Of a DNA stretch of 64,000 nucleotides, positions 49,976 through 57,936 are shown one piece after another. Under the pieces are notes generated by a model. That model ran no database searches. It had not been told where the DNA came from and worked only from the letters and a program-made list of their open reading frames with translations. Each line of letters starts with the position of its first letter. Position 1 is the stretch's first letter. Both the position numbers and the translations under genes were made by a program. The stretch covers positions 42,273-106,272 of the forward strand of contig JAGAAL010000049.1 in NCBI GenBank assembly GCA_017615245.1. The letters are read 5' to 3'. Origin of the DNA: Bacteroidaceae bacterium (lineage in GTDB: Bacteria; Bacteroidota; Bacteroidia; Bacteroidales; Bacteroidaceae).

Positions 49976-50461
49976 ATGAGAAAAGCAGAATTATCGATTA
50001 TTGTTGCCATGTTAGGATTGTTGGTGACATGGGTGAGTTGTGCTACGAAGAAGATGCCAGAAGCAGAACTCGTAAGTCTCCGCTATACCAATACAGGTAC
50101 AATGGCTGGATATATCTATGAGGGTGAAATGTTGAAGGATAAGAACGGAGAGATGGTGCTGCGAGCCATGAAAGAATCGTATGGCCCACTTTTCGAGAAA
50201 CGTCTCACGAAAGCAGAGGTACAACATTTCCGCAAGATTATCGAGGAAGAGAAGATGTATGCCTATAAGGAACGTTATCTACCCAGGATGCAGGTGCTTG
50301 ACGGAGAAATGTGGGGTTTTGATGCGATGTTCGCCGATGGAAGTATCATCGATTCATCAGGTTCGAACGAATGGCCTAAGGGAAATGGTCTGAGTCGCAT
50401 TCGCTCATATATGGAGGAGTTAGTTCAGGATGGTGTACAAATTAAACAAATTGACGAGTAG
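49976..50461 (+). CDS. Small lipoprotein of unknown function
   Basis: 161 residues from ATG 49976 (a TTG one codon upstream is less likely). Signal peptide AELSIIVAMLGLLVTWVSC with lipobox WVSC. The body (LVSLRYTNTGTMAGYIYEGEML, EVQHFRKIIEEEKMYAYKERY, EMWGFDAMFADGSIIDSSG) is an alpha-beta fold I do not recognise. Starts 7 bases after the interrupted LPP20-like gene. Its TAG stop forms the centre of the terminator palindrome. Confidence 0.75.
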   Translation: MRKAELSIIVAMLGLLVTWVSCATKKMPEAELVSLRYTNTGTMAGYIYEGEMLKDKNGEMVLRAMKESYGPLFEKRLTKAEVQHFRKIIEEEKMYAYKERYLPRMQVLDGEMWGFDAMFADGSIIDSSGSNEWPKGNGLSRIRSYMEELVQDGVQIKQIDE

Positions 50462-50482
50462 CTACTCGCCAATTTGTTTTTT
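50446..50482. terminator. Bidirectional terminator centred on two stop codons
   Basis: ACAAATTG-a-CGAGTAG (50446-50461) and CTACTCG-c-CAATTTGT (50462-50477) form a 32-base palindrome with one mismatch, followed by T5. The plus stop TAG (50459-50461) and minus stop TAG (50462-50464) abut at the centre. Confidence 0.85.
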
Positions 50483-51442
50483 ATCTCTCTTGTCCCACCA
50501 TACAAACAAACCTGCAAGGATGGTACCGCTGATGCTATGCCATGCACAGCTGATAGCACAAGGTAATACGGCTAACGGTTGTGCGGCGAAGAAGTTTCCT
50601 GCCAATACGGTAGCCAATCCTGCATTTTGCATACCGACCTCGATACTGATGGTACGTTTCTTTGCTTTGCTGAATTTTGAAACCACTCCGGCAAGGTAGC
50701 CAAGCACATATCCAAGAGTGTTATGACATAGTACAACAGCAAAGGTCCAGATGAAGAGTACAAAGCCGCGAGCAATCAGTTCGTCGTGAACGGTAGAAAT
50801 AACGCCACCTACGATGCAAGCCAGACAGATAACGCTCAATCCAGGCATCAGCGACTGGATGGTAGGGAAACTCTTACGTTTTGAATAGATGTAGTTGAGG
50901 AAGCAACCGATACCTACTGGTATGATGGTCACAATCAGAATATTGAGAAACATACCTATCGCATCAATTTCGATAATCTCACCTGCTGTGAGTTCCATCA
51001 GCAATGGAGTCATCACAGGAGCGAGTAGGGTAGAGGCACAGGTCATACCTACCGAGAATGCCACATCGCCGTGACAAAGATACGACATGATGTTGCTCGA
51101 CACACCTCCGGGACAACAACCCACCAGCAGAATTCCCAAGGCGAGTGCCGGTTCGAGATGGAACACACGGACCAACAGCCATGCAACACAGGGCATGATG
51201 AAGAACTGTGCGACCGCACCAATCAGGATGTCGAATGGTCTTTTAGCCAGAATACGGAAGTCATCCGTTGTAAGGGTTAGTCCCATCGTCAGCATGATGA
51301 TACCCAGAATCACGGTCTGAGTCGTACCACGAACCCAGTTGAACATATCAGGTATGAAAAACGTTATGACAGCAATTGCTGTCACAAACAATGATGCATG
51401 GGCTGCCAGTAACCGACTGACTTTCTGTAGTAAACCTAACAT
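50462..51442 (-). CDS. Bile acid:sodium symporter family (BASS) transporter
   Basis: 326 residues with about ten hydrophobic helices. The BASS signature is clear: TVILGIIMLTMGLTLTTDDF near the start, GILLVGCCPGGVSSNIMSYL in the first inverted repeat and RTISIEVGMQNAGLATVLAG in the second, which form the Na+/substrate crossover. Family members carry bile acids, pantoate, pyruvate or other organic anions; substrate here cannot be told. In a gut organism bile acids are one possibility only. Convergent with the small lipoprotein gene, divergent from none; 92 bases after the acyl-CoA synthetase gene on the same strand. Confidence 0.92.
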   Translation of the reverse strand: MLGLLQKVSRLLAAHASLFVTAIAVITFFIPDMFNWVRGTTQTVILGIIMLTMGLTLTTDDFRILAKRPFDILIGAVAQFFIMPCVAWLLVRVFHLEPALALGILLVGCCPGGVSSNIMSYLCHGDVAFSVGMTCASTLLAPVMTPLLMELTAGEIIEIDAIGMFLNILIVTIIPVGIGCFLNYIYSKRKSFPTIQSLMPGLSVICLACIVGGVISTVHDELIARGFVLFIWTFAVVLCHNTLGYVLGYLAGVVSKFSKAKKRTISIEVGMQNAGLATVLAGNFFAAQPLAVLPCAISCAWHSISGTILAGLFVWWDKRDKKQIGE

Positions 51443-51534
51443 ATTTATCTTCTATAATCCTTTTATTTAAGCCGTAAGCTTTAACTTAACTTTCAGCTTA
51501 CAAAATCTAACGTCTATAGTCTAACGTCTAATTT

Positions 51535-53220
51535 CTACACCTTCTCGTTCAAATACAAGAACCTCTTGATGCTCTTCTTCGGCGTCTTCTCGAATTCTTG
51601 TTCCATAATCTTGATGCCTGTCAGATGCTCGTAGGCAGGCAATTCTTGGTTCACTTCCTTGCGTACCATCTCCATCGCAGCCTTTAGGTCGGTGATTTGT
51701 TGTTTCTCCGCCTCATCAGCATCAGGATAGATGAGGGCAAACAGTCGTTCGTTATTTTGTATCACCACACTCTCAGCCACAAGGGGCTGTGCGTTGAGTT
51801 TGTCTTCGATTTCCTCAGGGTAGATGTTCTGTCCGTTCGGACCTAACAACATATTCTTTGAACGGCCGCGAATGTAGAGACTGCCGTCTGCTGCGATGAC
51901 ACCAAGGTCGCCTGTGTGATACCATCCGTCAGCATCGAGTGCCTCGCGTGTAGCTTCTTCGTTTTTGTAATAACCTAACATCACACCGTCGCCCTTCACC
52001 ATAATCTCGCCCACTTCGTTCGCAGGGTCGTTGCTGTTGATGCGTAGCTGCATCCTGTGGATGGCACGTCCACAACTACCTTTCGGGAAGTCATACCAAT
52101 GAGCATAGGTAATCAGCGGAGCACATTCTGTGGTACCATATCCCACAGTATATCTGAACTTCATATCCTTCAGTATGTTCTCTACATCTTCCGAGAAAGC
52201 GGCTCCGCCGATGATTACTTCGTAGAATCTGTTACCGAATGCTTTAGTGATTTTTCTGCAGATACGACGTTTGATGAGTGTGCCCACAATTGGAAGATAG
52301 AGAAGAGGACGGATACGCCTGTCTTGCAACTTTGGAATGACTGCTCGGCGGATGATTTTCTCGATAATCAATGGTACCGAGATGACCAGCGTTGGTCGTA
52401 TCTCTGAGAAAGCTTTGAAAATCAGGGTTGGCGACAACTTGGTAAGGAAATAGATGTGCATACCCATGCATATCTCACTCAGTATCTCAAATGCCAGACC
52501 ATACATGTGTGCCATCGGGAGGATGCTGACCACAGTTCCGTCTTGAGCGATGTGCTCATGAAGTTCGTCGATTCCGAATTGTATGTTGTTCCACAGGTTC
52601 TTCTGCGAAAGCATCACGCCCTTCGATTTTCCAGTCGATCCCGATGTGTAGTTGATGATGGCCAGCTCGTCACCTATATTCGGTACGTAGTGCACCTCTT
52701 CGGGAGCCAGCCCATTGGGGTGGGCTTCTGCAAACAACGCAGTTCGTTGTCCCATCAATGTACTGAGCGTCTCGTCCTTCTCCATCAGCACAGCATAGTC
52801 GTGTATGTTGATAGCACCAATGAAATCAGGAGTCTCGATAGCCAATCCCTCATTCGTCACCTCTTTCCATATAATATCGCTCACAAACAGCAGGCGCGAC
52901 TCCGAATGATTGACGATATTCTGTATCTGTTCGGGTTTGAACTCATGAAGGATAGGAACAGCGATAGCACCATATGTCACTGTAGCAAAGAAACACACAG
53001 CCCAGTTCGAACAATTCTTGCCGCACAACGAAATCTTCTCACCACGCTCTATTCCCAATCGCTGAAACAACAGGTGGAACTGCTCCACTTGCTGTGCCAC
53101 GTCGGCATAGCTCAAGGTTTCTCCTTGATAATCGGTCAGCGCGGGACGATTCCAATGGTCCTTAATGGTTGATTCAAATAGAAGATTAAAACTTTTTTCT
53201 TCTTCCGTATATTCCTTCAT
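51535..53220 (-). CDS. Long-chain acyl-CoA synthetase (AMP-forming)
   Basis: 561 residues from ATG 53220 (MKEYTEEEKSF); GTG 53229 is possible but weaker. Adenylate-forming enzyme: P-loop INYTSGSTGKSKGVMLSQKN, GYGTTECAPLI, WYHTGDLG, and a hinge RSKNMLLGPNGQNIYPEEIE; the C-terminal TPKKSIKRFLY supplies the catalytic Lys. It activates fatty acids to acyl-CoA via acyl-AMP. Ends in an AT-rich repeat region before the BASS gene. Own promoter TATCTTTG at 53247-53254. Confidence 0.92.
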   Translation of the reverse strand: MKEYTEEEKSFNLLFESTIKDHWNRPALTDYQGETLSYADVAQQVEQFHLLFQRLGIERGEKISLCGKNCSNWAVCFFATVTYGAIAVPILHEFKPEQIQNIVNHSESRLLFVSDIIWKEVTNEGLAIETPDFIGAINIHDYAVLMEKDETLSTLMGQRTALFAEAHPNGLAPEEVHYVPNIGDELAIINYTSGSTGKSKGVMLSQKNLWNNIQFGIDELHEHIAQDGTVVSILPMAHMYGLAFEILSEICMGMHIYFLTKLSPTLIFKAFSEIRPTLVISVPLIIEKIIRRAVIPKLQDRRIRPLLYLPIVGTLIKRRICRKITKAFGNRFYEVIIGGAAFSEDVENILKDMKFRYTVGYGTTECAPLITYAHWYDFPKGSCGRAIHRMQLRINSNDPANEVGEIMVKGDGVMLGYYKNEEATREALDADGWYHTGDLGVIAADGSLYIRGRSKNMLLGPNGQNIYPEEIEDKLNAQPLVAESVVIQNNERLFALIYPDADEAEKQQITDLKAAMEMVRKEVNQELPAYEHLTGIKIMEQEFEKTPKKSIKRFLYLNEKV

Positions 53221-53246
53221 GTTGTTCACATGTTTGTTTTATTGGG

Positions 53247-53254
53247 CAAAGATA
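53247..53254 (-). promoter_or_regulatory. -7 box of the acyl-CoA synthetase gene
   Basis: Minus-strand TATCTTTGC, 26 bases upstream of ATG 53220. Confidence 0.6.
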
Positions 53255-53339
53255 GTAAATATTTACTATTTAACCATTTACTATTGACAATTTTCTTTAT
53301 TTTTTCTTAACTCTTACCTCTTAATTCTTAACTTTTTAC

Positions 53340-53347
53340 TAACTTTG
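53340..53347 (+). promoter_or_regulatory. -7 box of the 53378 lipoprotein gene
   Basis: TAACTTTG within a stretch of CTTAACTCTTACCTCTTAATTC repeat; start ATG 53378 follows 30 bases later. Confidence 0.5.
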
Positions 53348-53377
53348 TCACATCTTTTAATCAATAACAACAACAGA

Positions 53378-54160
53378 ATGAAGAAACATTTCACAGCAAT
53401 TATGCTTGTTGCAGCTGCTCTCATCATGACGGCATGTGGCAACAAGGCTGGAAACGGTGAAACTCAGGACTCTACAGCAGTCGCAGAGAACACAACTCAA
53501 GAGGTAACAGAGGAAGATGATGATTATGAGGTTCCCGAACGTACCATCGTTTCCATCCGACAGACATGGGCTGACAAGACCCTCAAGGTCGATGCCAATC
53601 AGTCTAAAGTAAGTATCAAGGATTTCACTAAAGCCTTCTGTGAGGCATATCCTCAGTGTAAAACCAACGAGGCTTTGAAACGCTATCTCAGCAATCCTGA
53701 TGCTGCTGCCAAGAACGAGTACTCTCTCGAAATCGACAATCCTGAGTATGACTATCCGGATGAATTTGACATATACTGCAATCCTAAAAGTGGTTTCATC
53801 CGCTGTATGCAAGTGCTACAGACCGACCGCTACACCTATGCATGCTATTGGAACCGCACGAACGGACACAAGCTCGTTGCGGCCTACATGGAAGAGTGTT
53901 GGGAACAAGTCGATTGGGATCAGTGCTTGATCTGCTTCTATGACTACGACCCTGCTACGGGTGTTATGACTCCAGAACCTGCTCTGACCAAGATGATTGA
54001 AGAGCGCATGAAAAAGTACGAATACTGCTATTATATTCGGTTGCCAGAGGAAGGCAAGAACATCGAAGTAACTGGTGTGGATAGCGTGGAGGAAGATGCA
54101 TGTGCCGACGAGACGTTTACACTCAAATGGGACGGTATGACCTTCAAATGGGTAGATTAA
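53378..54160 (+). CDS. Lipoprotein of unknown function
   Basis: 260 residues from ATG 53378; the frame from 53345 begins before the transcription start. Signal peptide KKHFTAIMLVAAALIMTAC with lipobox MTAC, an acidic Thr/Glu-rich linker, and a body with FTKAFCEAYPQCKTNEAL and CYWNRTNGHKLVAAYMEECWEQVDWDQCLICFYDYDP. Four or more Cys and many Tyr/Trp residues. C-terminal part SVEEDACADETFTLKWDGMTFKWVD. I do not recognise the family. Resembles in style the lipoprotein at 15820-16533 (acidic linker, beta-rich body). Confidence 0.78.
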   Translation: MKKHFTAIMLVAAALIMTACGNKAGNGETQDSTAVAENTTQEVTEEDDDYEVPERTIVSIRQTWADKTLKVDANQSKVSIKDFTKAFCEAYPQCKTNEALKRYLSNPDAAAKNEYSLEIDNPEYDYPDEFDIYCNPKSGFIRCMQVLQTDRYTYACYWNRTNGHKLVAAYMEECWEQVDWDQCLICFYDYDPATGVMTPEPALTKMIEERMKKYEYCYYIRLPEEGKNIEVTGVDSVEEDACADETFTLKWDGMTFKWVD

Positions 54161-54169
54161 TGTAAAGGA

Positions 54170-54260
54170 GGTTAATCGTTTAATAGGTTAATAGGTTAGT
54201 GGTTAGCGGAGTATCGCCCTTTCAATTCCCTTTAACTACCCTTTAACTCCCCTTCAGAGC
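54170..54260. repeat. Mixed repeat block with 11-base units
   Basis: GGTTAATAGGTTAATAGG words are followed by GCGGAGTATCG (54207-54217) and then by four 11-base units: CCCTTTCAATT (54217-54227), CCCTTTAACTA (54228-54238), CCCTTTAACTC (54239-54249), CCCTTCAGAGC (54250-54260). GCGGAGTATCG also occurs in the nrnA leader (27521-27531). The period matches the longer array at 23776. Confidence 0.6.
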
Positions 54261-54322
54261 CTAATAAGTTGAGCTTGCGAAACTAAAATAAATTATTTTT
54301 TTAACCAATAACAACAAGAACA

Positions 54323-54844
54323 ATGAAAAAAGTATTAACAGCAATTATGCTCGTTGCTTTCGTCGCAACTGCGAAAGCACAATTCGGATTCGGTGCTCCT
54401 CAGCAGCAGAACGGTGAGCCAAAGGCTCCAGAACTTGAGTATGTAGTACGTCTTAACGTAACCCTTGGTCAAGCCTATTCATCAGGCAACAACGGTAAAG
54501 GCACCCGCACCATTATACCTATCACAGGTGGTACATTCAAGGGACCAGAGATTGAAGGTGAAGTACTCCCAGGTGGTGCTGATTATCAGTTGGCTGTCGA
54601 TGGTCGTAATGAAGTGGAAGCCATCTACTGCATTCGTACCAATGACGGTGTAACAATCCACGTTCGCAATACCGGTATCATCAAGATGGGTGGCCAGGGA
54701 GGCATGTATTTCCGTTGCGCTCCTAAGTTCGAGGCACCTAAGGACAGCAAATATGCATGGTTGAACGACTGTCTGTTCCTCTGTCAGCCAGGTTTCGGCG
54801 GTGCAGGAGGCGGCATCACATTGGATGTTTGGAAAGTGAAATAA
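54323..54844 (+). CDS. Exported DUF3237 protein
   Basis: 173 residues; signal peptide KKVLTAIMLVAFVATAKAQ. The DUF3237 motif is clear: ELEYVVRLNVTLGQ, GTRTIIPITGGTFKGPEIEG, EVLPGGADYQLAVDGRNEVEAIYCIRTNDGVTIHVRNTG, ending in a Gly-rich stretch. DUF3237 folds as a beta barrel of unknown activity. Next gene is an exported alpha/beta hydrolase 58 bases downstream, likely co-transcribed. Confidence 0.88.
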   Translation: MKKVLTAIMLVAFVATAKAQFGFGAPQQQNGEPKAPELEYVVRLNVTLGQAYSSGNNGKGTRTIIPITGGTFKGPEIEGEVLPGGADYQLAVDGRNEVEAIYCIRTNDGVTIHVRNTGIIKMGGQGGMYFRCAPKFEAPKDSKYAWLNDCLFLCQPGFGGAGGGITLDVWKVK

Positions 54845-54900
54845 AAGTTTAAAGTTGAGAGTTTAAAGTTTATAGTCAGTTGATAGTTTAGAGTTTAAAG
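54841..54900. repeat. AT-rich interspersed repeat, GTTTAAAGTT type
   Basis: AAAAGTTTAAAGTTGAGAGTTTAAAGTTTATAGTCAGTTGATAGTTTAGAG; its reverse complement wording reappears in frame inside the DUF3987 gene at 59634-59692. Confidence 0.65.
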
Positions 54901-54902
54901 AT

Positions 54903-55799
54903 ATGAAAAGAATTCTCATTTCTTTCGCATTAGCAAGTTTTGCAATCGTGGGCTTCGCACAGAGGTCACAGGTGGTTGAGGATGGCGGAACAGGTCCTTA
55001 CAAGGCTATCATGAAAGAAGAAGCTTCGTTGGCGGAGCATACCATTTTTGTTCCACAAGACCTGACGGCATTTGGCAAGAAGCAGAAGTTGCCGGTATTG
55101 GTATGGGGTAATGGTGCCTGCACCAACTCTCCTTGGGAGCATTACAAGTTCCTCAACGAAATCGCCTCTTACGGCTTCATCGTTGTCGCTACAGGTTTCA
55201 TCCCCATCGACGGTCAGCCTTATCGTGGAGCTATGTCTACCACCGAGCAGCAGATTGAATCTATGGATTGGGTTATCGCTCAGAATGCCGACAAGTCGTC
55301 ACCTTATTTCGACAAAATCGACGTAAAGAACATCTGTGTCTCAGGTATGTCGTGTGGAGGTCTGCAGACCCTCTACAATTGTGCCGACAAGCGCATCACT
55401 TGCCTCATGATTTGCAACAGTGGTCTGTTCAATGAGCAGAACGCCGGTCAGGCAGTAGGTGGTATGCCGATGCCTCCGAAGGAGAAACTGAAAGAAATCC
55501 ACTCTCCGATTATGTATCTGCTCGGAGGTGAGTCAGATATCGCTTACGGAAACGGAATGGACGACTTCCATCGTATCGATCACGTGCCTTCATGTGCAGT
55601 CAACTATCCAGTAGGTCACGGAGGCACATATTCACAGCCACATGGTGGTGAATTCGCCGTAGTAGCACTCGCATGGCTTCAGTGGCAGCTCAAGGGCGAC
55701 CAGACAGCAGCCAAGATGTTCAAGGGAGCCGACTGTGGCGTGTCGAAGCGCGACAAGTGGACCATCGAGAAGAATGCCAAATTCGAAACGCTGAAATAA
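54903..55799 (+). CDS. Exported alpha/beta hydrolase
   Basis: 298 residues with signal peptide (RILISFALASFAIVGFAQ). The fold's elements are visible: VLVWGNGACTNSPWEHY before the first helix, nucleophile elbow GMSCGG at about residue 150, PIMYLLGGESDIAYGN (Asp candidate) and NYPVGHGGTYSQPHGG (His). The arrangement resembles chlorophyllase/PET-hydrolase-like esterases and poly(hydroxybutyrate)-type hydrolases. Substrate unknown. Pairs with the DUF3237 gene. Confidence 0.82.
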   Translation: MKRILISFALASFAIVGFAQRSQVVEDGGTGPYKAIMKEEASLAEHTIFVPQDLTAFGKKQKLPVLVWGNGACTNSPWEHYKFLNEIASYGFIVVATGFIPIDGQPYRGAMSTTEQQIESMDWVIAQNADKSSPYFDKIDVKNICVSGMSCGGLQTLYNCADKRITCLMICNSGLFNEQNAGQAVGGMPMPPKEKLKEIHSPIMYLLGGESDIAYGNGMDDFHRIDHVPSCAVNYPVGHGGTYSQPHGGEFAVVALAWLQWQLKGDQTAAKMFKGADCGVSKRDKWTIEKNAKFETLK

Positions 55800-55800
55800 A

Positions 55801-56517
55801 TTGAACGAGTTTTTCGATCGCTCAGAACGACTGTTAGGTAGTGAGGTGATGTATCGCCTCACTACTGTTCGAGTCATCCTTTTCGGAGTCGGAGGGGTAG
55901 GGTCGTGGTGTGCTGAGAGTCTTGTGCGCACAGGTCTCCGTCACCTCACCATTGTCGATTCCGATCTTGTCAGCGAGTCGAACATCAATCGGCAGCTCAT
56001 GGCAACCGTAGAAACCATCGGACAACCGAAAGTGGAAGTCATGCGCAACCGCTTGCTGTCAATCAATCCCGAAGCAGATATCATTGCCGTCAATCGTCGC
56101 TACACCGCTGAGTCGGCATCCGACTTCTGTTTGGATGACTACGATTTCGTCATCGATGCCATCGATTCCCTGGCCGATAAGGCACACCTCATTCTCTCAG
56201 CCACAAGGGTAGGGAAGGAGAATGGTCGCACCCGCCTCTTCTCATCCATGGGAGCAGCCCTCCGCACCGATCCCCTGCAAGTTCGCAAAGCCGAGTTCTG
56301 GCACGTCAGGGGTGATGCACTCGCACGCGCGCTCCGCAACCGTTTCAAGCGCAATGAAGAGTTTCCCGCTATGAAGTTCCAGTGTGTCTATAGCGAGCAA
56401 CCCCCTTCTTCGTTTCCCCTAAAGGGGGGTAGGGGGTCTTCTCCCAACGGTTCCCTCTCCCAGGTCACTATGGTCTTTGGAGCTACACTCGCCAGCATGG
56501 TAATTGAAAACGTATGA
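55801..56517 (+). CDS. tcdA: tRNA threonylcarbamoyladenosine dehydratase (TcdA, ThiF family)
   Basis: 238 residues. The only plausible start is TTG 55801, one base after the preceding stop. ThiF/E1-like motifs: RSERLLGSEVMYRL, VILFGVGGVGSWCAESL (nucleotide loop), IVDSDLVSESNINRQL, YDFVIDAIDSLADKAHLI and KFQCVYSEQPP. TcdA cyclises t6A37 of tRNA to ct6A with ATP. Residues ~200-220 (PPSSFPLKGGRGSSPNGS) are encoded by a GC-rich palindromic repeat, at a point where relatives have a short loop. Stop overlaps the FecCD permease start by 4 bases. Confidence 0.9.
   Translation: MNEFFDRSERLLGSEVMYRLTTVRVILFGVGGVGSWCAESLVRTGLRHLTIVDSDLVSESNINRQLMATVETIGQPKVEVMRNRLLSINPEADIIAVNRRYTAESASDFCLDDYDFVIDAIDSLADKAHLILSATRVGKENGRTRLFSSMGAALRTDPLQVRKAEFWHVRGDALARALRNRFKRNEEFPAMKFQCVYSEQPPSSFPLKGGRGSSPNGSLSQVTMVFGATLASMVIENV
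56399..56460. repeat. GC-rich palindromic repeat inside tcdA
   Basis: CCCCCTTCTTCGTTTCCCCT-aaa-GGGGGGTAGGGGGTCTTCTCCC forms an inverted repeat (CCCCT/GGGG core) of the same kind as in mfd; translated in frame. Confidence 0.65.
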
Positions 56518-57515
56518 AATATCTCGTCATCACCTCCATCCTCATCCTTCTCCTCTTCATCGCCAACCTCTTCTTCGGCTCCGTCAGCATACCCGCTGAA
56601 GCCGTATGGCAGATTCTCACAGGCGGTGAAGTAGAGCGAGCCAGTTGGGCGTATATCGTTCTTCAGTCGCGTTTGCCCCAGGCACTTACTGCCTTGCTTT
56701 GTGGCAGTTCGTTAGCCGTGTCAGGTTTGATGTTGCAGACAGCATTCAGCAATCCCCTTGCCGGCCCCTCCATTCTGGGTATCAGTAGCGGTGCCAATCT
56801 TGGTGTGGCTATCGTCATGTTGGCTACGGGAGGTGCCATCGTAGCAGGAGGTGTATCGTTCACAGGTTTCATGTCCGTGCTGATAGGCGCTTTTGTAGGG
56901 TCGATGCTGATTATGGCTGTGATACTGTTCCTGTCCACCTTCATCCGCAGCAACCTCATGCTGCTCATCACAGGTATCATGATTGGGTATATCACCTCGT
57001 CCGCCATTTCGTTGCTCAACTTCTTTGCGACAGAAGAAGGCGTACATAGTTTCGTCATTTGGGGAATGGGCAATTTCGGTGGAGTGTCCATGAGTCAGAT
57101 GCCTATGTTTGCAGGTTGCTGCATCGTGGGTTTGATTATGTCCATCATGCTTATCAAACCATTGAATGCCCTGTTGATGGGTAATCAGTATGCCGAGAAT
57201 CTGGGTATTAATATCCGTCGCACCCGCAACCTCCTGTTGGTTGCAACCGGATTGTTGACAGCCGTCACTACAGCCTTCTGTGGTCCTATTGCTTTCTTCG
57301 GATTAGCTGTTCCCCATGTAGCCCGTATGCTTCTCCGTTCCGAGAATCACAACACCTTGCTACCCCTCACCATCCTATGTGGAGCCGCTGCCGCATTGCT
57401 CTGCAACCTCATCTGTATCCTCCCAGGCGATGCCGGCATCATCCCCCTGAATGCCGTCACCCCAATGTTGGGAGCACCCGTTATCATCTATGTCATCATG
57501 AAACAAAGGGGTTAA
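56514..57515 (+). CDS. FecCD/BtuC-type ABC transporter permease
   Basis: 333 residues with about nine to ten membrane helices. Family marks: SRLPQALTALLCGSSLAVSGLMLQTAFSNPLAGPSILGISSGANLG at the start, FWGMGNF-type VIWGMGNFGGVS, the ATPase-contact loop NQYAENLGINIRRTRNL and GPIAFFGLAVPHVARML, ending NAVTPMLGAPVIIYVIM. It imports iron-siderophore, haem or cobalamin. No ATPase or binding-protein gene follows; the next DNA is a leftward mobile-type module starting 12 bases after the stop. Its partners may lie elsewhere or have been separated by that insertion. Confidence 0.92.
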   Translation: MKYLVITSILILLLFIANLFFGSVSIPAEAVWQILTGGEVERASWAYIVLQSRLPQALTALLCGSSLAVSGLMLQTAFSNPLAGPSILGISSGANLGVAIVMLATGGAIVAGGVSFTGFMSVLIGAFVGSMLIMAVILFLSTFIRSNLMLLITGIMIGYITSSAISLLNFFATEEGVHSFVIWGMGNFGGVSMSQMPMFAGCCIVGLIMSIMLIKPLNALLMGNQYAENLGINIRRTRNLLLVATGLLTAVTTAFCGPIAFFGLAVPHVARMLLRSENHNTLLPLTILCGAAAALLCNLICILPGDAGIIPLNAVTPMLGAPVIIYVIMKQRG

Positions 57516-57527
57516 TCTACGTTCTAT

Positions 57528-57647
57528 CTAACAGAATGTGTGGATATTCGGGAGGAGAGCCTTGGGCACCGTGTTGTCGATGCCCAATCTCTTTGGAGTT
57601 TCGCTGCGTTCGAACTCCTCTAACTTAAAATGTTCTGTAATCTTCAT
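57528..57647 (-). pseudogene. Truncated M15-type peptidase (endolysin-like) remnant
   Basis: Minus-strand ATG 57647 to TAG 57528 encodes 39 residues opening MKITEHFKLEEFERSETPKR and LGIDNTVPKALLPNI, the N-terminus of peptidase M15A/D-Ala-D-Ala carboxypeptidase-like proteins found in Bacteroides mobile modules, normally ~130-160 residues. The catalytic domain is absent; the frame stops 13 bases before the FecCD stop. This marks a truncation at the module's end. Confidence 0.65.
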
Positions 57648-57656
57648 ATTCCCTTT

Positions 57657-57884
57657 TTATTTCTTATTATCATATTCACACATCAGGCTGTGGATAGCCT
57701 CCACATATTCGCGCACCGTGTTGTCACTCTGAACACGTTTCCTTACTTCGTTACCCAAGTCCTTACTGCATTTTCTCACCATGCTAGCTGCCACCATCGC
57801 TGCCTTCTTGTCCTCGGGGTTGGTATCTGCTAACGCCGCTAATGACATCGCCATCCATACGGCTGCTTTCTCTAAATATGTCAT
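57657..57884 (-). CDS. Small helical protein of the mobile-type module
   Basis: 75 residues: MTYLEKAAVWMAMSLAALAD, then DKKAAMVAASMVRKC and VREYVEAIHSLMCEYDNKK. All-helical, Ala-rich, no signal peptide clear enough to call. It sits between the DUF3987 gene and the M15 remnant with gaps of 52 and 9 bases, same strand, so belongs to the module. Family not recognised. Confidence 0.6.
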   Translation of the reverse strand: MTYLEKAAVWMAMSLAALADTNPEDKKAAMVAASMVRKCSKDLGNEVRKRVQSDNTVREYVEAIHSLMCEYDNKK

Positions 57885-57936
57885 ATTTTTGTTTTTTGAT
57901 GTAATATGTAATATTTGTAATTTTTTGCTTGATGCA

